A stretch of 64,000 nt of DNA, from the NCBI RefSeq assembly GCF_015832195.1, contig NC_052018.1:57783666-57847665 (forward strand), in the 5' to 3' direction. The stretch comes from Motacilla alba alba (taxonomy: Eukaryota; Chordata; Aves; Passeriformes; Motacillidae). Below are positions 1 to 13,010 of this stretch, piece by piece (within the stretch, counting starts at the first letter, position 1; each line of letters begins with the position of its first letter). The position numbers and the translations under genes are program-made. The notes beneath the pieces were generated by a model. It did not search any database and was not told the origin of the DNA. It saw only the letters and a program-made list of their open reading frames with translations.

Positions 1-3000
1 AAAATCATTTTGCTCATTTTGTGCTTTTCTTGACAGTTTTCTCTCATTTCTGATTCATATTTTTTAGCCTCTAAGGTTAGTGTTCTCATAATTTTATTCC
101 TCTAGAGTTTTTTGGGGATTTTTTTGGGTTTTTTTTGTGATTGTGGAGGAGGAGATGGTAGTTAGGGTATGCAGCTTCTAGCATACATTCCTTCTGATGG
201 ATTTGGCATGATGAAAGACAAATGAGGAGAACATCAAACCCAGCAAGAAAGGCAGGGCAGTCTGGCAAGACTCTCCTAGTTTTTGGAGAGTTTCAAGGAA
301 AAGGGAGGAGAAAATTGTGCAATACCATGAGAGCAAACTATGGTCCATAAATCAATCTAAGGAGATGGACATTTGTGAGGGGTTTTTTTCTCCTATAAAG
401 TAAGCTAGATGTTTATGCCATAACTGCAGAGAAGCAATAAAAGGCAAAGGTTATAAACAAGTCATTCGGTGCCGACAGGGGGTTCATAGATGCTGACAAG
501 AAACAAATAAAGTGAATAAGGCTGATACTCTGTTCTGATAAATTTCATTGATTTCTGCACCATGTCATTACATTTGCAGCCTGCCCTGTTATCTTGTAGC
601 TCCAAACCTTTCATTATGGCTCCAGATGATAACAGCTGTTGATACACGGCTGTGACTACCATGGGGGTAAAGTACCATTTGCTAAGAAATAATTAGGAAA
701 ACCCCTACGTCTGTGTAGCTTTGATCTGCCTTTGGTGTTGTCCTTGCAGAAGGCATTATATGCCAATACTGCATCTGTTTCCTGGATGAGTTCATGAAGC
801 CTTTATGAGAGCACACGTGCCCTATAAAGCAGTACAATCAGACAGGTCCCACTGGCTGAGCCAGTGCAAGCAGTGTGCTGCTGTGCAGGGCCTGATCTGC
901 ATGACACCAATGTGTTAGGACTGTCCAAGGTCCACCTTTTTCACAAAAACTTGAATACTTGGAGCTGTTTGCTGTGTGTCTACTGCAGGTATCTGCTTAC
1001 ACCAATAACAGCAACTTAAACATGTCTGTAGTCTCAAGTCAGTAATACTGACAAAGGTAGAAAGCTAAACCAGGACAGCAGTCCCCAAACTATTATTTCT
1101 TAGCAGTATGAGGTGAGGTATACGGTAACTAAATCCCAAGTGTTTTGAACAAATAACCATCTTGCCTTACCCTAGGGAAGCACAAATCCATCCACCCAGT
1201 TGTTTCTGGTTTGTTTCTGATTTGAGGCTGAGTGAAGAAGGGGGCCTGAAGCACAGTCTGAAGGAACTTCTACCAAAAGGGAGCACAGACTGTAGGTGTG
1301 TGGTGTACGTAGGCTGATACTGGCATGTGTTACAGGAGTGCAGGAAAACTGCCGAAGCACTCGCAGGCTGCTGCTTGGCAGCAACATTAGAAGGGTACCT
1401 GGTTCCCTCTTTCTCACTAATAATTGGTAAAAGACTGAGATGAGTAGATATATGTGGAGGAAGATCAGGCTAAGAGGACAAAAGGAGCAGAAACCAGGTC
1501 ATGCATATAATACTGTCTACAATACTGGGAATAACTGTGGACTGTTTGTTATTTCAAAGAAACCCAAGCTTCAGCTATGTTGAGATAAATGAGTTAGAAA
1601 AGAACTCCTCTTTATTCATTAAATGCGCTGTATGGAGTTACTTAATGTGGGATTTCCATTCCTCTGCAGCCCAACACCTCAGGGTGCTGCAGTGTCCCAT
1701 CACTGCTAAAAATGTTTTCAGAGGTTCACAATTCCACTGGAGCTTTTCTAGTCTTTGCTTTTATATAATGAAGATGTGTCTCTGGTCAGAAAAGGTTATT
1801 TGTCTAATACTGGACTAGACCTTGATGTATTATCTGCTTCTGCCTTTGACCCAATGTACTGCTTGCTGCAGTGCTGTCTGCCTCACCATCCTGAACCTTT
1901 TTACTCTTCCGCAGCTTCTGAGTATAAATAAAAAGCTGAAGTTCAGGGAGCCTGTGTATGTGATTCCAAAGACTTCCTGCATAAATATATTTCAAGGTCA
2001 GGTGGGCTCTGAGGCTGCTGCCAGCCAGGAGGGAAGGTAGAGTAAGTTAGGATGCTGTCACAGGAGCGGTGACATGGCTCTCCAGGGACTTGCCTGCCTA
2101 TTGCTACTTGTTGCTCTTCTTAAAGACCCTGAGGTTACATTGGAATAGACTTACTTGCTTTGCCCTATCAAAAAATCCTGAGTTTTGGGGCTGATAAGAG
2201 CCACCTTTAACTGGAGGTGATGATGGAGTGTGGATTATTGATAGGGAGAGGGGACAGGAAATTATACTGATAGCTAAACCTGAATCTTGGTTACACCTCT
2301 GAGTTTGCTGACACTACTTCAGCTGAACAGAAGGATATGGGCATGGAGGTTTAAATGCTGTAATTCTTAACCTTCCTTATGAGGACACCTAGAAACCAAA
2401 AGTCAGATCCTTGGTTGATTCAAACCCTTTGTCTTCACAGAATTTACACAGAATAAATCTTGGCCAGTGTATGTGTTCTATAATACCTTTTTCTATATGA
2501 CTCTGGAACACAGTTACATCTTAGAAGTTTTCATGGTCTTTTGGCATTTTGCAGGGTTCCTTTCCTGCAGCACCCTGGAATGCTGCGTTGCTTTTGGGAG
2601 GTTGCCACACCACATTGTCTAGCCACAGGCTAAAGGATTTTATTTATTTTTATTTCACATTGTTTCAGCTGTTTTCACTTTTATTTCCATACTCCAGCAG
2701 AATTTCTTCATGAATGTGGCAGCACATCAGGTTTCTTGTTTCATGAGCTGTAGTTAAATAGCCTGCTGGATTTGTTTGACCTTATGAGAGAGTTTTAATA
2801 CTGTAGCAGCAACAGAAAAAAAAGGTGACATTGAGTTCTTATCAAAGTGAGGGAAGAGGTGGGAAAGTTGTTCTCCCAGAACACTGCTGATCTGAGCTTT
2901 TTCTAGCTGTCATGTTCATATTCAAATAAAGTCTCTGGATGAGAGAGAGTCTATCAGTCTTGTAAGGGCAAAAAGAAATTTTTGCTAGAGTATATAGCAA

Positions 3001-3604
3001 TGTATTTTGCAATGTAACTTTATGCTTTGTAAATTGCATTAACATAGATGCATTGAGATCTGTCTTCTACATACTCTGCATTCTTTGGTAACCATGATTT
3101 TTTTTTAAAGTAATTTATTCAGTGGTTGCTTTTTTGAGCCTCTGTTGCTTGTGTGCTTTCTGTTCTTCATTATATAGCTTTTCTGTTACTAAGACTGCAT
3201 TAAATGACATTCTTCACCTCTTACTTTTTTTTTGGGGGTTTTTTTGGGGTTTTTTTTTTGGTTTTTTTTTGTTTTTGAGCCAGCCAAATGATCATTTAAC
3301 TGTCACTGTAAATGAAATTTGAAAACATTTGTTTATCAGTAGCGAGAGAAACATTGGCTGTGCCGTCTAAGAGGTATAACTTAGCTTTCAGCCTTTTCTT
3401 ATTTTCTTGGTTTCAGGGAACAGATAAGTACTGTTACCATTCATAATAGAGTGACTGTTCTCAGAGGGGCTGCTGAAGGCTTTATTGTAATAATAAGGTG
3501 AAACTGATATTCAGAGACTCGTCTTGTACAATAAAACATAGCTCTGTTTACTGATCTAGGAAAGGAGGAAATGTCTGAAGACCTCCCTCTCATTTGTCTT
3601 GTAG
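1..3604 (+). other. PLEKHG1: PLEKHG1 intron (5' end outside window)
   Basis: AT-rich intron ending in a polypyrimidine tract and TAG acceptor at 3602-3604. I looked for the preceding DH-domain exon and did not find it, so it lies upstream of the window. It holds T-rich tracts broken by G runs (about 108-137 and 3226-3277) and a small 7-bp stem-loop at 848-864. No gene or recognisable transposon was seen. Confidence 0.75.
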
Positions 3605-3705
3605 GATTACCTCGACTGTATCACTGATCAGAGCAAGCTCTCCCTGGGAACAGAGGAGCGATCAGCCCTGTTTGGAAACATACGGGATATCTACCATTTC
3701 AACAG
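3605..3705 (+). CDS. PLEKHG1: PLEKHG1 exon: DH domain, N-terminal part
   Basis: First coding exon in the window, 101 nt, phase 0 at its start, flanked by a TAG acceptor and a GTAAAT donor. It reads [15 protein letters not shown] and ends ..IRDIYHFN plus two bases of a split Ser codon. This is the early part of the Dbl-homology (DH) domain, which catalyses GDP release from Rho-family GTPases. The first roughly 25 residues of DH and the protein N terminus are encoded upstream. The match to vertebrate PLEKHG1 is from recall of the family and is nearly residue-for-residue. PLEKHG1 is a cytoplasmic RhoGEF, with Cdc42 and related GTPases the likely substrates. Confidence 0.93.
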
Positions 3706-6700
3706 GTAAATTCATTTTTAGCTAAATGGAAACATTACAATAGCCTGTGTTAACGAGAGGGAGCAAGCCAGCCAAATTCACTTTTATCACTTTTAAACTG
3801 CCAAGATCTATAAATCAAGAAATTATCTAATTTTAATTCTAAGCAAAATTGATTTGCTGACACCAGATTTTTTTAGCTGCTTATTTGATGCACCAAGAGG
3901 GTGTCCGTGTACTTGCTTTGCTTTTATGCTGGGTGTTTACATGAATGTAAGCCTAACCTGCTCTGTGCTTTAACTGAGCTTAATGCAAGACCACTGTAAA
4001 AGAAATTCTTGTCTTAATGAAGAGATGTTTTATTCCTATTATATCAGCTCCCTTTGTGTACCTATGTACATCACCCAGATCTGGCTTTTGAGGTGTTTTG
4101 TGCTACTAGGTGCTCCCTGAATTAATTTCTCAAAACTGTATTCAAGTAGCTTTCCTTAATTGAAGCTTTTTGTTCAGTGTCTTTCCAGCCTTCTCTAAAA
4201 CTCTGCAGATGGGATTCTAGTGTGTATTGGGAGCCTGAAGTAAAATGTCTTGCTTGCGTAGCTAGTGCCACATTGTGTGGGATCTCAGTATCTGCAGTTT
4301 GAGGAGCATGCTACTGAATGTCTACTTCTGTCTGAATCCTCTGTTACTCTAAAAATTATTAACTTAGTCAGCATTTAAGGAAAACCTGACTATTCAACCA
4401 ACGCAGGAAATATATTGATGTAAAGTTCCCACGTATTTTATATACCAAGACTCCTGTAAAAGGTCTCTTAGCTTTGCTAGAGTTAACAAAACATCTCCCG
4501 AACTACAGTGCTCTTTGAAGAACAACAGATAATTTAATTGAATCAAAAGAGGATTCTGAAGTGGAGCACTTGTGTCAAAGATCATCTTCAATGTTTTTCC
4601 ATCATCACGGGAAGTTGCTTTTAAGGGCTTCAGCTGCTGGGATTGCTGTTTAGTGTCAAAGGAAAGAGTGAGAATGGATCTATTCAGAATTTATGGACAA
4701 AGATGAAATCTAAAGTCTTTTCCTGAAGCTTAAAATAGCTACTGCAGGATAATGGAAATATGCTTAACTAGAAAGCTGCTGTGTCCTGCTTCAGCTACAA
4801 CAACTGGCTTTGCTGAATGTCTAACAGCTGGAAAATACATAGTGGGACCATGCTAAAACAGGCTCACGGACTGTTTTAGAGCCATGAGACAATGATTGTG
4901 AACTTACAGATTCCCAGTGGTCACAGAGTGGAAAAATACAGTCCTGGCCGTTATATTTTCTGATCCTTCAAAAGCTAGAAAAATGACAGATGTGATAGCT
5001 AGGGTGCATTTATGCCAGCTTCATTGCAAATATTAACTACTAAAACTACTTTCAAGTATGATCAGTTGTTATACAGAATTACTGAGCTCTGAAAAAAAAA
5101 AAAACAAAGCAGCAGTTAAAATGAAAAAAAAAAAAAAGTAGTTTTGGGAAATTTTAGAGATAGGTATGTTAGAATGGTTAAAATGTACTGGAAAGTTGTC
5201 CAAAGCATCTAGTAAATTACTAATGTATTTCAGGCCTTCGGATATAAAGTTCTGCTTGGAAATTGTGAATTCTTAAAACTGAACACTCACTGTAGATCTC
5301 AATGTAGCTTCAAGGATTACGTTTACTCCTGTGTGACATTTGGCATGTAGCTTTGGGGTCCTAAACATACGCTAGGGCCTTTTTTATTTATCCTTAGCTT
5401 CAGAAAAAGGTCCACTTGGCAGTTCTATGTTAGTAGTTTCAGATGGTTTTTGTGAGCATGATTTTGTGGATTTAGAATTACCTTGTTTTTCTCAACTTTG
5501 AATTTGACTGTTAATCCATAATCAAAAGTTTCAGTCTAGGGTTTTTTTTTCAGACTTGCAGATCTGAGAAATTTTATTTCAGTGAATGGGAATTTCTCTC
5601 AGCTAAACTACCTAAGATTTTTAAGTGGTGTGTTGAATGGCAAAAATGGTGGTGATCATGGTAACTGCTAGCTACTGCATGATTATGATCTCTCCTTGAA
5701 AAACCATTTCTTTCTGAGTTTCATGTGGTAAGGTCTGGCTTCTTCTGAGGAGAAGCCATCATAAAGCTTCATCAAAAAAAATCAAAGTATCCTAAAAGGC
5801 ATTGTAATAAGACTTTCATTCATTTGATTTGAAAAGATAATGAATGCACTCTATGCAAAATTGTCAGTCTTTATGCTTCCCTCTCATCCCAAAGGAGTTA
5901 GCATTAGCTCCTGATGGTGTTCGTACAGTTTCAGATTTTCCCAGCCCACAGTTACCCAAGCTCTATGGCTCAGTGTGGTCTTAACTGGCCCTGGCTCCTG
6001 TGTCATGCTTCACTCTGAATCTTGTTAGTGATCCAGCTGAAAGAGCACGGAGCTCCTCCAGCAGTGCTCTCTCCTGCTCCCTGCCTGGCTGGCTGGCACA
6101 AGCCAGTTACAGAGGCCAAGAATTGTGACCAGGAGAAAACCTCTGGACATTCAGGTGAACAGGACCAACACTTTTCTCTATTGTTCTTTCTGCCTTCTGC
6201 CAGGTATTTAAATATAGCCTATAATAATAGCCCTACTTTTTCACATCAGCTTGGTATTATAGGAATTTATTTAAGATTTTCAGAATGCCTGAGCATGACA
6301 GTTTTGCTGTTTTTACAGTGGCAGACAGCTCTTACCAATCCTGTTCTTACCATCCAGATGAGACAGAGCAGAGTGCAGTATAGGTAACAAACTCTTTCAA
6401 AAACAGCCCTTACACTCTGGGCTTGTGCTGAAGACACAAACCACTAGTGTATTTAACACATACACATGGATTCAATTGCATGAATATATACAATCTTTAA
6501 GTGTTCCTCTTCTCTATCATGAAGGAGAAATGATGCGGTTTCATCGGGGACCAGTAGGAATAAAATGACAGTGCAGGTGCTACATACTTTAGGCCATCAG
6601 GAGTCTGACTGCCAGACAGCAGGAATCCTCTGAGCCTGTTTGGCATGTTTGATGTTATTTCCAAAACTCGTGTGTGGGACACAGTCAGTCAGAATAACTG

Positions 6701-7116
6701 GTGGCTATGGTCATTACTACAACTTGCTTCTTTTGCTGATGTATATGATCTTCATGAGTATCAAGAAAGGGTCATATGTTTATTCCCATTTTGATGAAGA
6801 GAGAAATTGAGGTGTAGAGGTTAAATTGTCACTGTACAAAATGACTTAGTGACTGCTGAACCTAAGGTCTTTCTTCCTTGTGGCTGCATGTTGATTTCTC
6901 CCTTGTCTTCCTCCAGTAATTAGATAAGCAAAGAACAAGTCAGGAAATTCTTCTGATTTACTCTTTTTTGTACATGCAGAGGGAAATTGTGTCTGCTTAC
7001 AGGGGAAGAGGGTAGATCCCTAGATACAGGCATAGGAACTCTTAGGCAAAACTTGTTGAGAGAACCAGCTGTGAATTGGGAGAAAAGTAGTCCTAAATGG
7101 AAAATCATCTGTGGGA

Positions 7117-7130
7117 GTGTGTGTGTGTGT
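7117..7130 (+). repeat. (GT)7 microsatellite
   Basis: Seven uninterrupted GT units directly before a run of nine G. Likely polymorphic; no function is evident. Confidence 0.85.
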
Positions 7131-7811
7131 ATGGGGGGGGGTTGGGGTAGGGTCAGAGGAAGAGGGTGAGGAGGAGGAGAAGAAAATTCTTTTAGAGAAC
7201 AATTTGGCAGAAAACTCAGTTTCTTCTCTGAGTATGTCGTTCAGTAAGACTGAAAACTCTTTGGACCAAGGAGATAACCTTTGAGGTTTTCTTCTTTTAT
7301 GTGAACTCACTCTTTCACTGAATTTAGTTTCAAGAACTGAGTTTAATTCAACAGCAAACAGGTTCTGTTATTGCTCTGCTCCTGTTCAAATGAATTAATT
7401 TTCTCTTTGGCATGTAAAAATTATAAAATCTTCTCATGTGTTGTTTTTATACATGTAGAACATATATGCATATATATTCCCTTAGAGAAAACTTTTTCCA
7501 GGCTAACCATTTTATCTTCAATGAAGAAACACACTAAAAGTAGACTAATTTTGCTGACTGAGCTTCATAACATTCTTCATGTATGAGAAATACATCCCCA
7601 GTTCTCACCCCTATTTTTCAGAGCAGTCCATTATCTCCCTTGGTCAAGTAAAGCTTGTAAAACACTAAAAAGTCTTTATAGGACAGTGCACGTGCTTCAC
7701 TGGCTTTTAAATTTTCTTAGTTAGTTAATTAGTTTTATATCATGTTAGTTGCTATACAAGCTACACAACTGTCTGACTGTGCCACTGTGATTATTGTTAA
7801 AGAGCTGTCAG

Positions 7812-7960
7812 TCACAGAGTCATGGAATAGTTTGGGTTGGAAGGCACCTGTAAAGGTCATCTAGCCCAGCCTCCTTGCAATAAGCAGAGACATCTTCAAT
7901 TAGATCAGGTTCCTCAGAGCCCCATCCAACCTTGCCTTAAATGTTTCTAGGATGAGACAT
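7812..7960 (-). mobile_element. CR1 LINE fragment, 3' end, reverse orientation
   Basis: Reads as the reverse complement of a CR1 3' end: a degenerate ATTCTATG-type terminus at the left (CACAGAGTCATGGAATAG), then TTTGGGTTGGAAGG, a CATCTAGCCCAGCCTCC-like block and GAGCCCCATCCAACCTTGCC. These are hallmark blocks of avian CR1. The right side fades into unmatched sequence, so it is a short, old 5'-truncated copy with no coding capacity. Confidence 0.88.
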
Positions 7961-8265
7961 CTACCTGAAGGAAGGGGCTCAGCTTTGCTTAGCAGAACAA
8001 CCAATCCATGGTCAACTTGATGACTTGAATTTTGAAATAGTGGGAATACTATTTCTTTATAGTTCTCCTCTGCCTGCAAATAAAAAAACCCAGTAACTGG
8101 CAGGGGGGAAAGGGGAATCAAAGATGCTCTTCTTCCCTTTGTAGGACTCCCTGCATCATTAAGTGCTGCCATGAATAGCACAGCAGTGTCTGGTTCTGAA
8201 TATACAATTGTGTGTATTCCAAGGTGTGCCGTAATTGTCTTACCTTGTCCTGTTCTTTGTTTTAG

Positions 8266-8335
8266 TGAACTTCTGCAAGATTTGGAAAACTGTGAAAATG
8301 ATCCCGTGGCTATAGCAGATTGTTTTGTTTCCAAG
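8266..8335 (+). CDS. PLEKHG1: PLEKHG1 exon: DH domain
   Basis: 70-nt exon with a TTTTAG acceptor and GTAAGT donor. Its first base completes the split Ser codon, then it reads [20 protein letters not shown] and ends in VSK. Together with the previous exon it makes exactly 57 codons. It encodes helices of the DH domain in the region that precedes the first conserved GTPase contact surface. Confidence 0.93.
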
Positions 8336-9248
8336 GTAAGTCTGCAGCACCAGTTGTAGAGTGCTCTGGGAGAAATAAGATTCATTTATTAGCTTTTGAG
8401 ACCTAATCCTGACAGCTTGTGTAATGTTAACCAAGAAAACTCAGCAAGTCTATGGAAAGGGAAGGAATTTCTCTTAGCAATTGATAGGGATATGCCTCTG
8501 ATTTGCATTTCTAAAAAATCAAGACAAAGGTGTCATTTTCTTCAATAAGTGTATCTGAGCTGGTGGAGCTGTGTATCAAGTTCGTTTTTTAGGATTTACT
8601 TTTTTTGGTCAGCTATCACAAGGGTTCTCTGTTTTACTTGGATCTGTTAATGTAGGTGATCAAGTGGTACTGGTAGTGCCTTGTCAGCTTAAAAACAACT
8701 AGACAGTAAAACTTGGCTGCATTCTTAAAAAAGGCAATAACATTAACATACAAAATATGCCCATATTGTTTTTCTGAGAAATTTTTCTGAAACCCACAAT
8801 TATACCTTAAATTTTCTTTTTAAATTGAATGGCCCAAAGTCTAGCCTTAAGATTCAAATCCCATTTTCTCTGTAATACTTTGAATTTTCTGGACATTGAT
8901 AGGACATCTTGATTCTGTTGGGCAATACTGAAGCCAAAAATATGGATTATGGGAAGTTGTTAGATGCAGCAGAAATACAGGGAGGAAGGTCACCTTCATT
9001 GTTGGAAACACAGAGAGCCAGTCAGGGAGAAGAGGAATGGCTGTAATGAGTAGGACAACAAGAAATTAAATTATTTGGGCTACAGATGATGCTAGTTCAC
9101 TGCAGACTTCACCAGAGAATCTACATACATCTTGAATCTGTAGAGCCCAAATGTGTTAAAATACTAATGCTATCTCTGTGTTTTTTCTGGAGGAAGAGAG
9201 ATCATGTAGTTGTCTGAAGTTGAATAATCTCTTTACAGGTGTGTTTGC

Positions 9249-9330
9249 CTTTTTGTATTAAAAAAAAACCAACAAAAAACCAAAAATAAAAAAAAAACCA
9301 AACATGAAAAAACTCCAAAGAAACCAAAAA
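9249..9330 (+). repeat. A-rich tract broken by CC
   Basis: Long A runs separated by CC or AAC. The same pattern recurs near 12930-13010 and 19957-20030, and as its complement near 108-137, 3226-3277, 15003-15030 and 17885-17897. It is low-complexity sequence of unclear origin. Confidence 0.7.
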
Positions 9331-9734
9331 GCCAGAGCCTATCATGTTTTATACTTTGTCCTGAACTCAGCATTGTCAGCACCAAGCACTCAATGTAATA
9401 GGTCTAACACATGGATTTAGGATTAACAGGACCACCCTCTCATTAATTCAGTAATTTGTTTGGCACTGTTGTGACATAAGGGATTTTATAGTAAATTAGA
9501 GTGATGATACCAGCTAAGTGCTGCTGTTTCACCAGATCTCTTGGTTCAGCTGAGTTTGAGAAAGCTGTAATTTATCTAGTAATTGGTCTTTTGTAAGCAC
9601 TGAGAGACCTTAGTGTTGGCACCACTACAACAAAAGTAGGATGCATTTTTGCCCCATTGCAGTGAGGTTTATGGAATGTTGTTATTGCTACAGATAGCCT
9701 GGATTGAGTTGAATTGAAGGAGAGAGAGAATGGG

Positions 9735-9890
9735 ATAAGGGCAAGTGCAAAATCCTGCTTCTGGAGCAGAATAACCCCATGTGCCGGCTGAATCTGGTCA
9801 ACTAGAAAACAGCTTAATAAAAATGATCTGGGGTCCTGGTGGGCAAGAAGTTGTGAGTAAGTCAGCAGAGTGCCTATGCAGTGAAGGGAA
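9735..9890 (+). mobile_element. CR1 LINE internal fragment
   Basis: Contains the CR1 block AAATCCTGCTTCTGGAGCAG followed by AATAACCCCATG, and further on GATCTGGGGTCCTGGTGGGC. In avian CR1 these lie near the end of the reverse-transcriptase ORF, several hundred bases before the 3' end. The sequence between is diverged and both ends fade out. It is an old, non-functional copy in sense orientation. Confidence 0.75.
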
Positions 9891-10715
9891 AGTGGGAGGC
9901 CTTCAGGGTGTTTACAGATAAAACAGTTTGGAGCTGGTAGATATTTCTGCTGCATTGCTTGCTTATAGCTGGGACGCTGGGACTGCTCCTGCTGGGATGC
10001 AAAACAGAGATGGTGCAACTGATAATAAGAAGTCCAGGAAAAAATTGTGTTCTCATTCAAATTGGCCAACTGAAAGGGCTTGTCTGGTAGACTTTCTGGC
10101 CATTACTTCCAAAACCCATCTGCATATCATTGCTTGTGCCTTTTGTTCCCTTGTCAAATGCTTTTAGCATTTGTATTATTGGCAGGCAACTGCCTGATGG
10201 CTCAGAAATTGCTAGAGATTGCAGTACTAACAGGCATTTTTTAGCTTCATCCAGACAAGTGCAAACACTTAAAAGCAAAATCAAACAATACCAAAATACC
10301 CCACAGTTCTGGTTTTGGCCGTGAGGATTTCATTACAGCAACTGCTGACTGCCTTAACAAACTCCAGTTGTCCATTCTTGGTTGCTTGTGTCTTCCCAGC
10401 ACCAAGAAGTGGAAATAAAACTGCCTTTTTTGGCGGCATGTGCTCCTTCAAGTCTTATGGGACTTCGGCCATTTATTGTTTCATTGCTTCGAGTGCGTTA
10501 GATCTTCACTGTGAGTTAAGCACGGGGATTTTATCGTGCTGAAGTCATAGCTCATAGCCTTAGCTAATGGATATAGCGGTGCTGGAGCTTCTTGAATGCT
10601 TCCAGTGGAACTGTGCTCAGGTCCAACGAGCTCTGGACCTAGTGCCATTTTTTCACCCAACTGTGAATATTGTAGGTGTTGCAAATCTTAAGGTATAACC
10701 AAGTTTTCACTGTAG

Positions 10716-10746
10716 TTCTTAAGAGTGCTTTTTGCACTCTTAAGAA
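10716..10746. repeat. Perfect inverted repeat, 13-bp stem with T5 loop
   Basis: Left arm TTCTTAAGAGTGC and right arm GCACTCTTAAGAA are exact reverse complements separated by five T. It lies deep in the intron, with no recognisable element around it. It could form a cruciform or an RNA hairpin, and it is too short for a microRNA precursor. Confidence 0.9.
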
Positions 10747-12929
10747 GCTCAGTAACTGCATAAAGTAAAAGTTTTTTCTTTCTTAGGATTCATGTGAAAT
10801 CACATGAAGTTGGTTTGCAGTATAACAGAACAGTTATGGTTAAAGTAACTCTGGAGCTTGTTGTATAAAATGTTTTATATTTGTGAAGACATGGGGAGCT
10901 TAATTTTTGAAGTTTTGGATCATTCTCTTTGAACTTTGTTATTTGGTTTAGCTCAATAAAATTTCTTGTATAGCATACTATACTTCTCTCACACAATCAT
11001 ACATGACTGTGTTTCCTGTGTATAACTTTCATGCTTCAGTAGTAAAAAACCTTGTAACTTTTAAGGGAAAGGATTATCAAAACACACTTCAGCGTAATTT
11101 GAACAAAAACCACATCATTGTGGGTTTGAATCTTTATCTTAACATTTTTTGTGCTGAGTGCCCGAAGTAAATAATTCCTAAAATGGCAGCTTTGATTTAT
11201 TAACAGACTTCAGCAATGTTTTTAGTCTAAATTAGCCAGTAACATAAAACTCATTAACCAATGAAATAATGATGCAAACCTATGACTTTATGGAAATGGA
11301 AATATTTAATAGCAACTTACAACATTGTATGGAATCCCTCTGCTTCCAAATATTTTAATACATTAATAACTCACAGGAAGATAGACACAAATGCAGAAAA
11401 GCACACTTATTTTAAAACCTGCTATCCAATCATGAATTGCAGTCTTTTTTTTCTGCCTCAAGATGCAGATGATGTGGGTATGGGTATTTGTTTTACAGTG
11501 TGGGATGGCTCTGCATGGAAATAACCTGCCTCTGAGGGTAGTGTTGTACTAATTCAGTTCATACCAGTTCTGATCCTCTCTCTTTGTCTAGAAGAACTGT
11601 ATTAGCACTAGTGTAAAAGTTCTTGGAGACATATAGCTGGTAACTAATTGGAGACCAATAAAAAGGTTCCAGTGCAAGCTTAGCTATGGCTTAATTATTC
11701 ACACAGAAGACTGTTTATAAGGTTTTTTTGCCAGTCCAGCCTTTCATTTTCATAGTGATGATGCCAGTGTTAATTAAAAGATTGACTTCAGTATTCTGTA
11801 TGTTTACATTTAAGTGAGTTGTTTTAAAGGAGAGCTGAATTCTGGCACATTGCTCTTCTCACTCAGCACCCCAGAAACTCAGAACATATGTTTTCTGCAA
11901 GGCACACTAACAGCTTAACCAGTGGGAAAGGGAGAATTACTTTAATCTAGCATCTCATTAGTGAAGAGGAGATCCAGGCAATTGGCTTCAGTTTGTACAC
12001 TGACTCCACTCATTTTCTCTGTTTCCATTATCTTTTAAAGTGCCTTTTATAGCTATAAAGAAGCACAGTGCACTAAGAGTTGAGGGAAGATCTGGAATGT
12101 ATGTGCAGTGAATTGATTCCAGTGTGAGGGACCAGTGTAAGTATAGCTGGGGTCTGCTCACACTTGGCTTTGCTCTTGAGAGGGACTTCCAATAAGTGTG
12201 GACAAACACTAAGCTTGAGTCTCAGGTTTTTGCAGTTTCTATCACAACAACTTTGAGTCCCCATTTTTAAACTGATCTCTGGAGCAATTCCAGTCTCCAT
12301 ACAGAGATCAGTTTTAATCTGAAGACAGTTGATGCGAACAAAACTATTTTTAGGCTGAGTAAGTTTAAGAATGTCAGAAGAAACACTGATGAGAATAGCT
12401 GGTGTTTTCCTTATGTTATGAAAGTAGTTGGAAAAATAATAAAACCATCTTAGTTCTTGGTTTTTCTTTTGCTCCTGTTCTAAGCAGTGCAGTTTTGTCA
12501 GGATGAGGAAGAACTTCTCTTAGAAGTGGCTCTCTTGGCCACTTTCCCAACATGTTCACATGAATCCAGCTAATGCCTGGGCAAAGTGTATGGTGTTGAT
12601 TCACAAGAGATCTGCAAGTTTGAGTGCGTATCAACAATCTCATCCTGGAGGCAAAACACATGTACTTGACTTTCTCCTGGCACTATGCTCACATTGCTCA
12701 GTAAAAGTAAATGCTCTCTGATGGTTCTGTGTGGTGAAATGAGCTGTGGCTCGCTGGAGCGAGTACACACGTAAGTGCGGTGTGGAATTTGGTGTTATGT
12801 CTGCTCAGAAAGCAGGAGTGATAGTGAAACCATTCTTAAGGTTTAGAGGTATCGAGGGCATATCGAGGAAACTTTTTTTTTTTAATACAGATTTGTTGCA
12901 TTTAATAGCTAGACGAAAATTCCTTTAAA

Positions 12930-13010
12930 ACCAAAAAAAAACCAAAAAACCAACCCATTAAAAGTAGTTCTGACCTTGTGTAAAAAAACCCTAAACCAAA
13001 AACCAAACCA
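12930..13010 (+). repeat. A-rich tract broken by CC
   Basis: Second A/CC tract: AAAACC-like units, about 25 bases of ordinary sequence, then further AAACC and AACC units. No coding potential. Confidence 0.65.

Larger units (their letters stand above)
3706..8265 (+). other. PLEKHG1: PLEKHG1 intron
   Basis: 4.6-kb AT-rich intron, GTAAAT to TTTAG. It contains a (GT)7 run at 7117-7130 followed at once by a G-rich stretch with quadruplex potential (7133-7166), A-runs near 5090-5150, and a CR1 fragment (7812-7960). The open frames here have no protein-like pattern. Confidence 0.75.

Noticed and set aside
848..864. CACTGGC-TGA-GCCAGTG stem-loop
   Set aside because: A 7-bp stem is expected many times by chance in a window of this size.
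9572..10069. 165-codon antisense open frame
   Set aside because: It overlaps the sense CR1 fragment at 9735-9890 on the opposite strand and has no recognisable domain.
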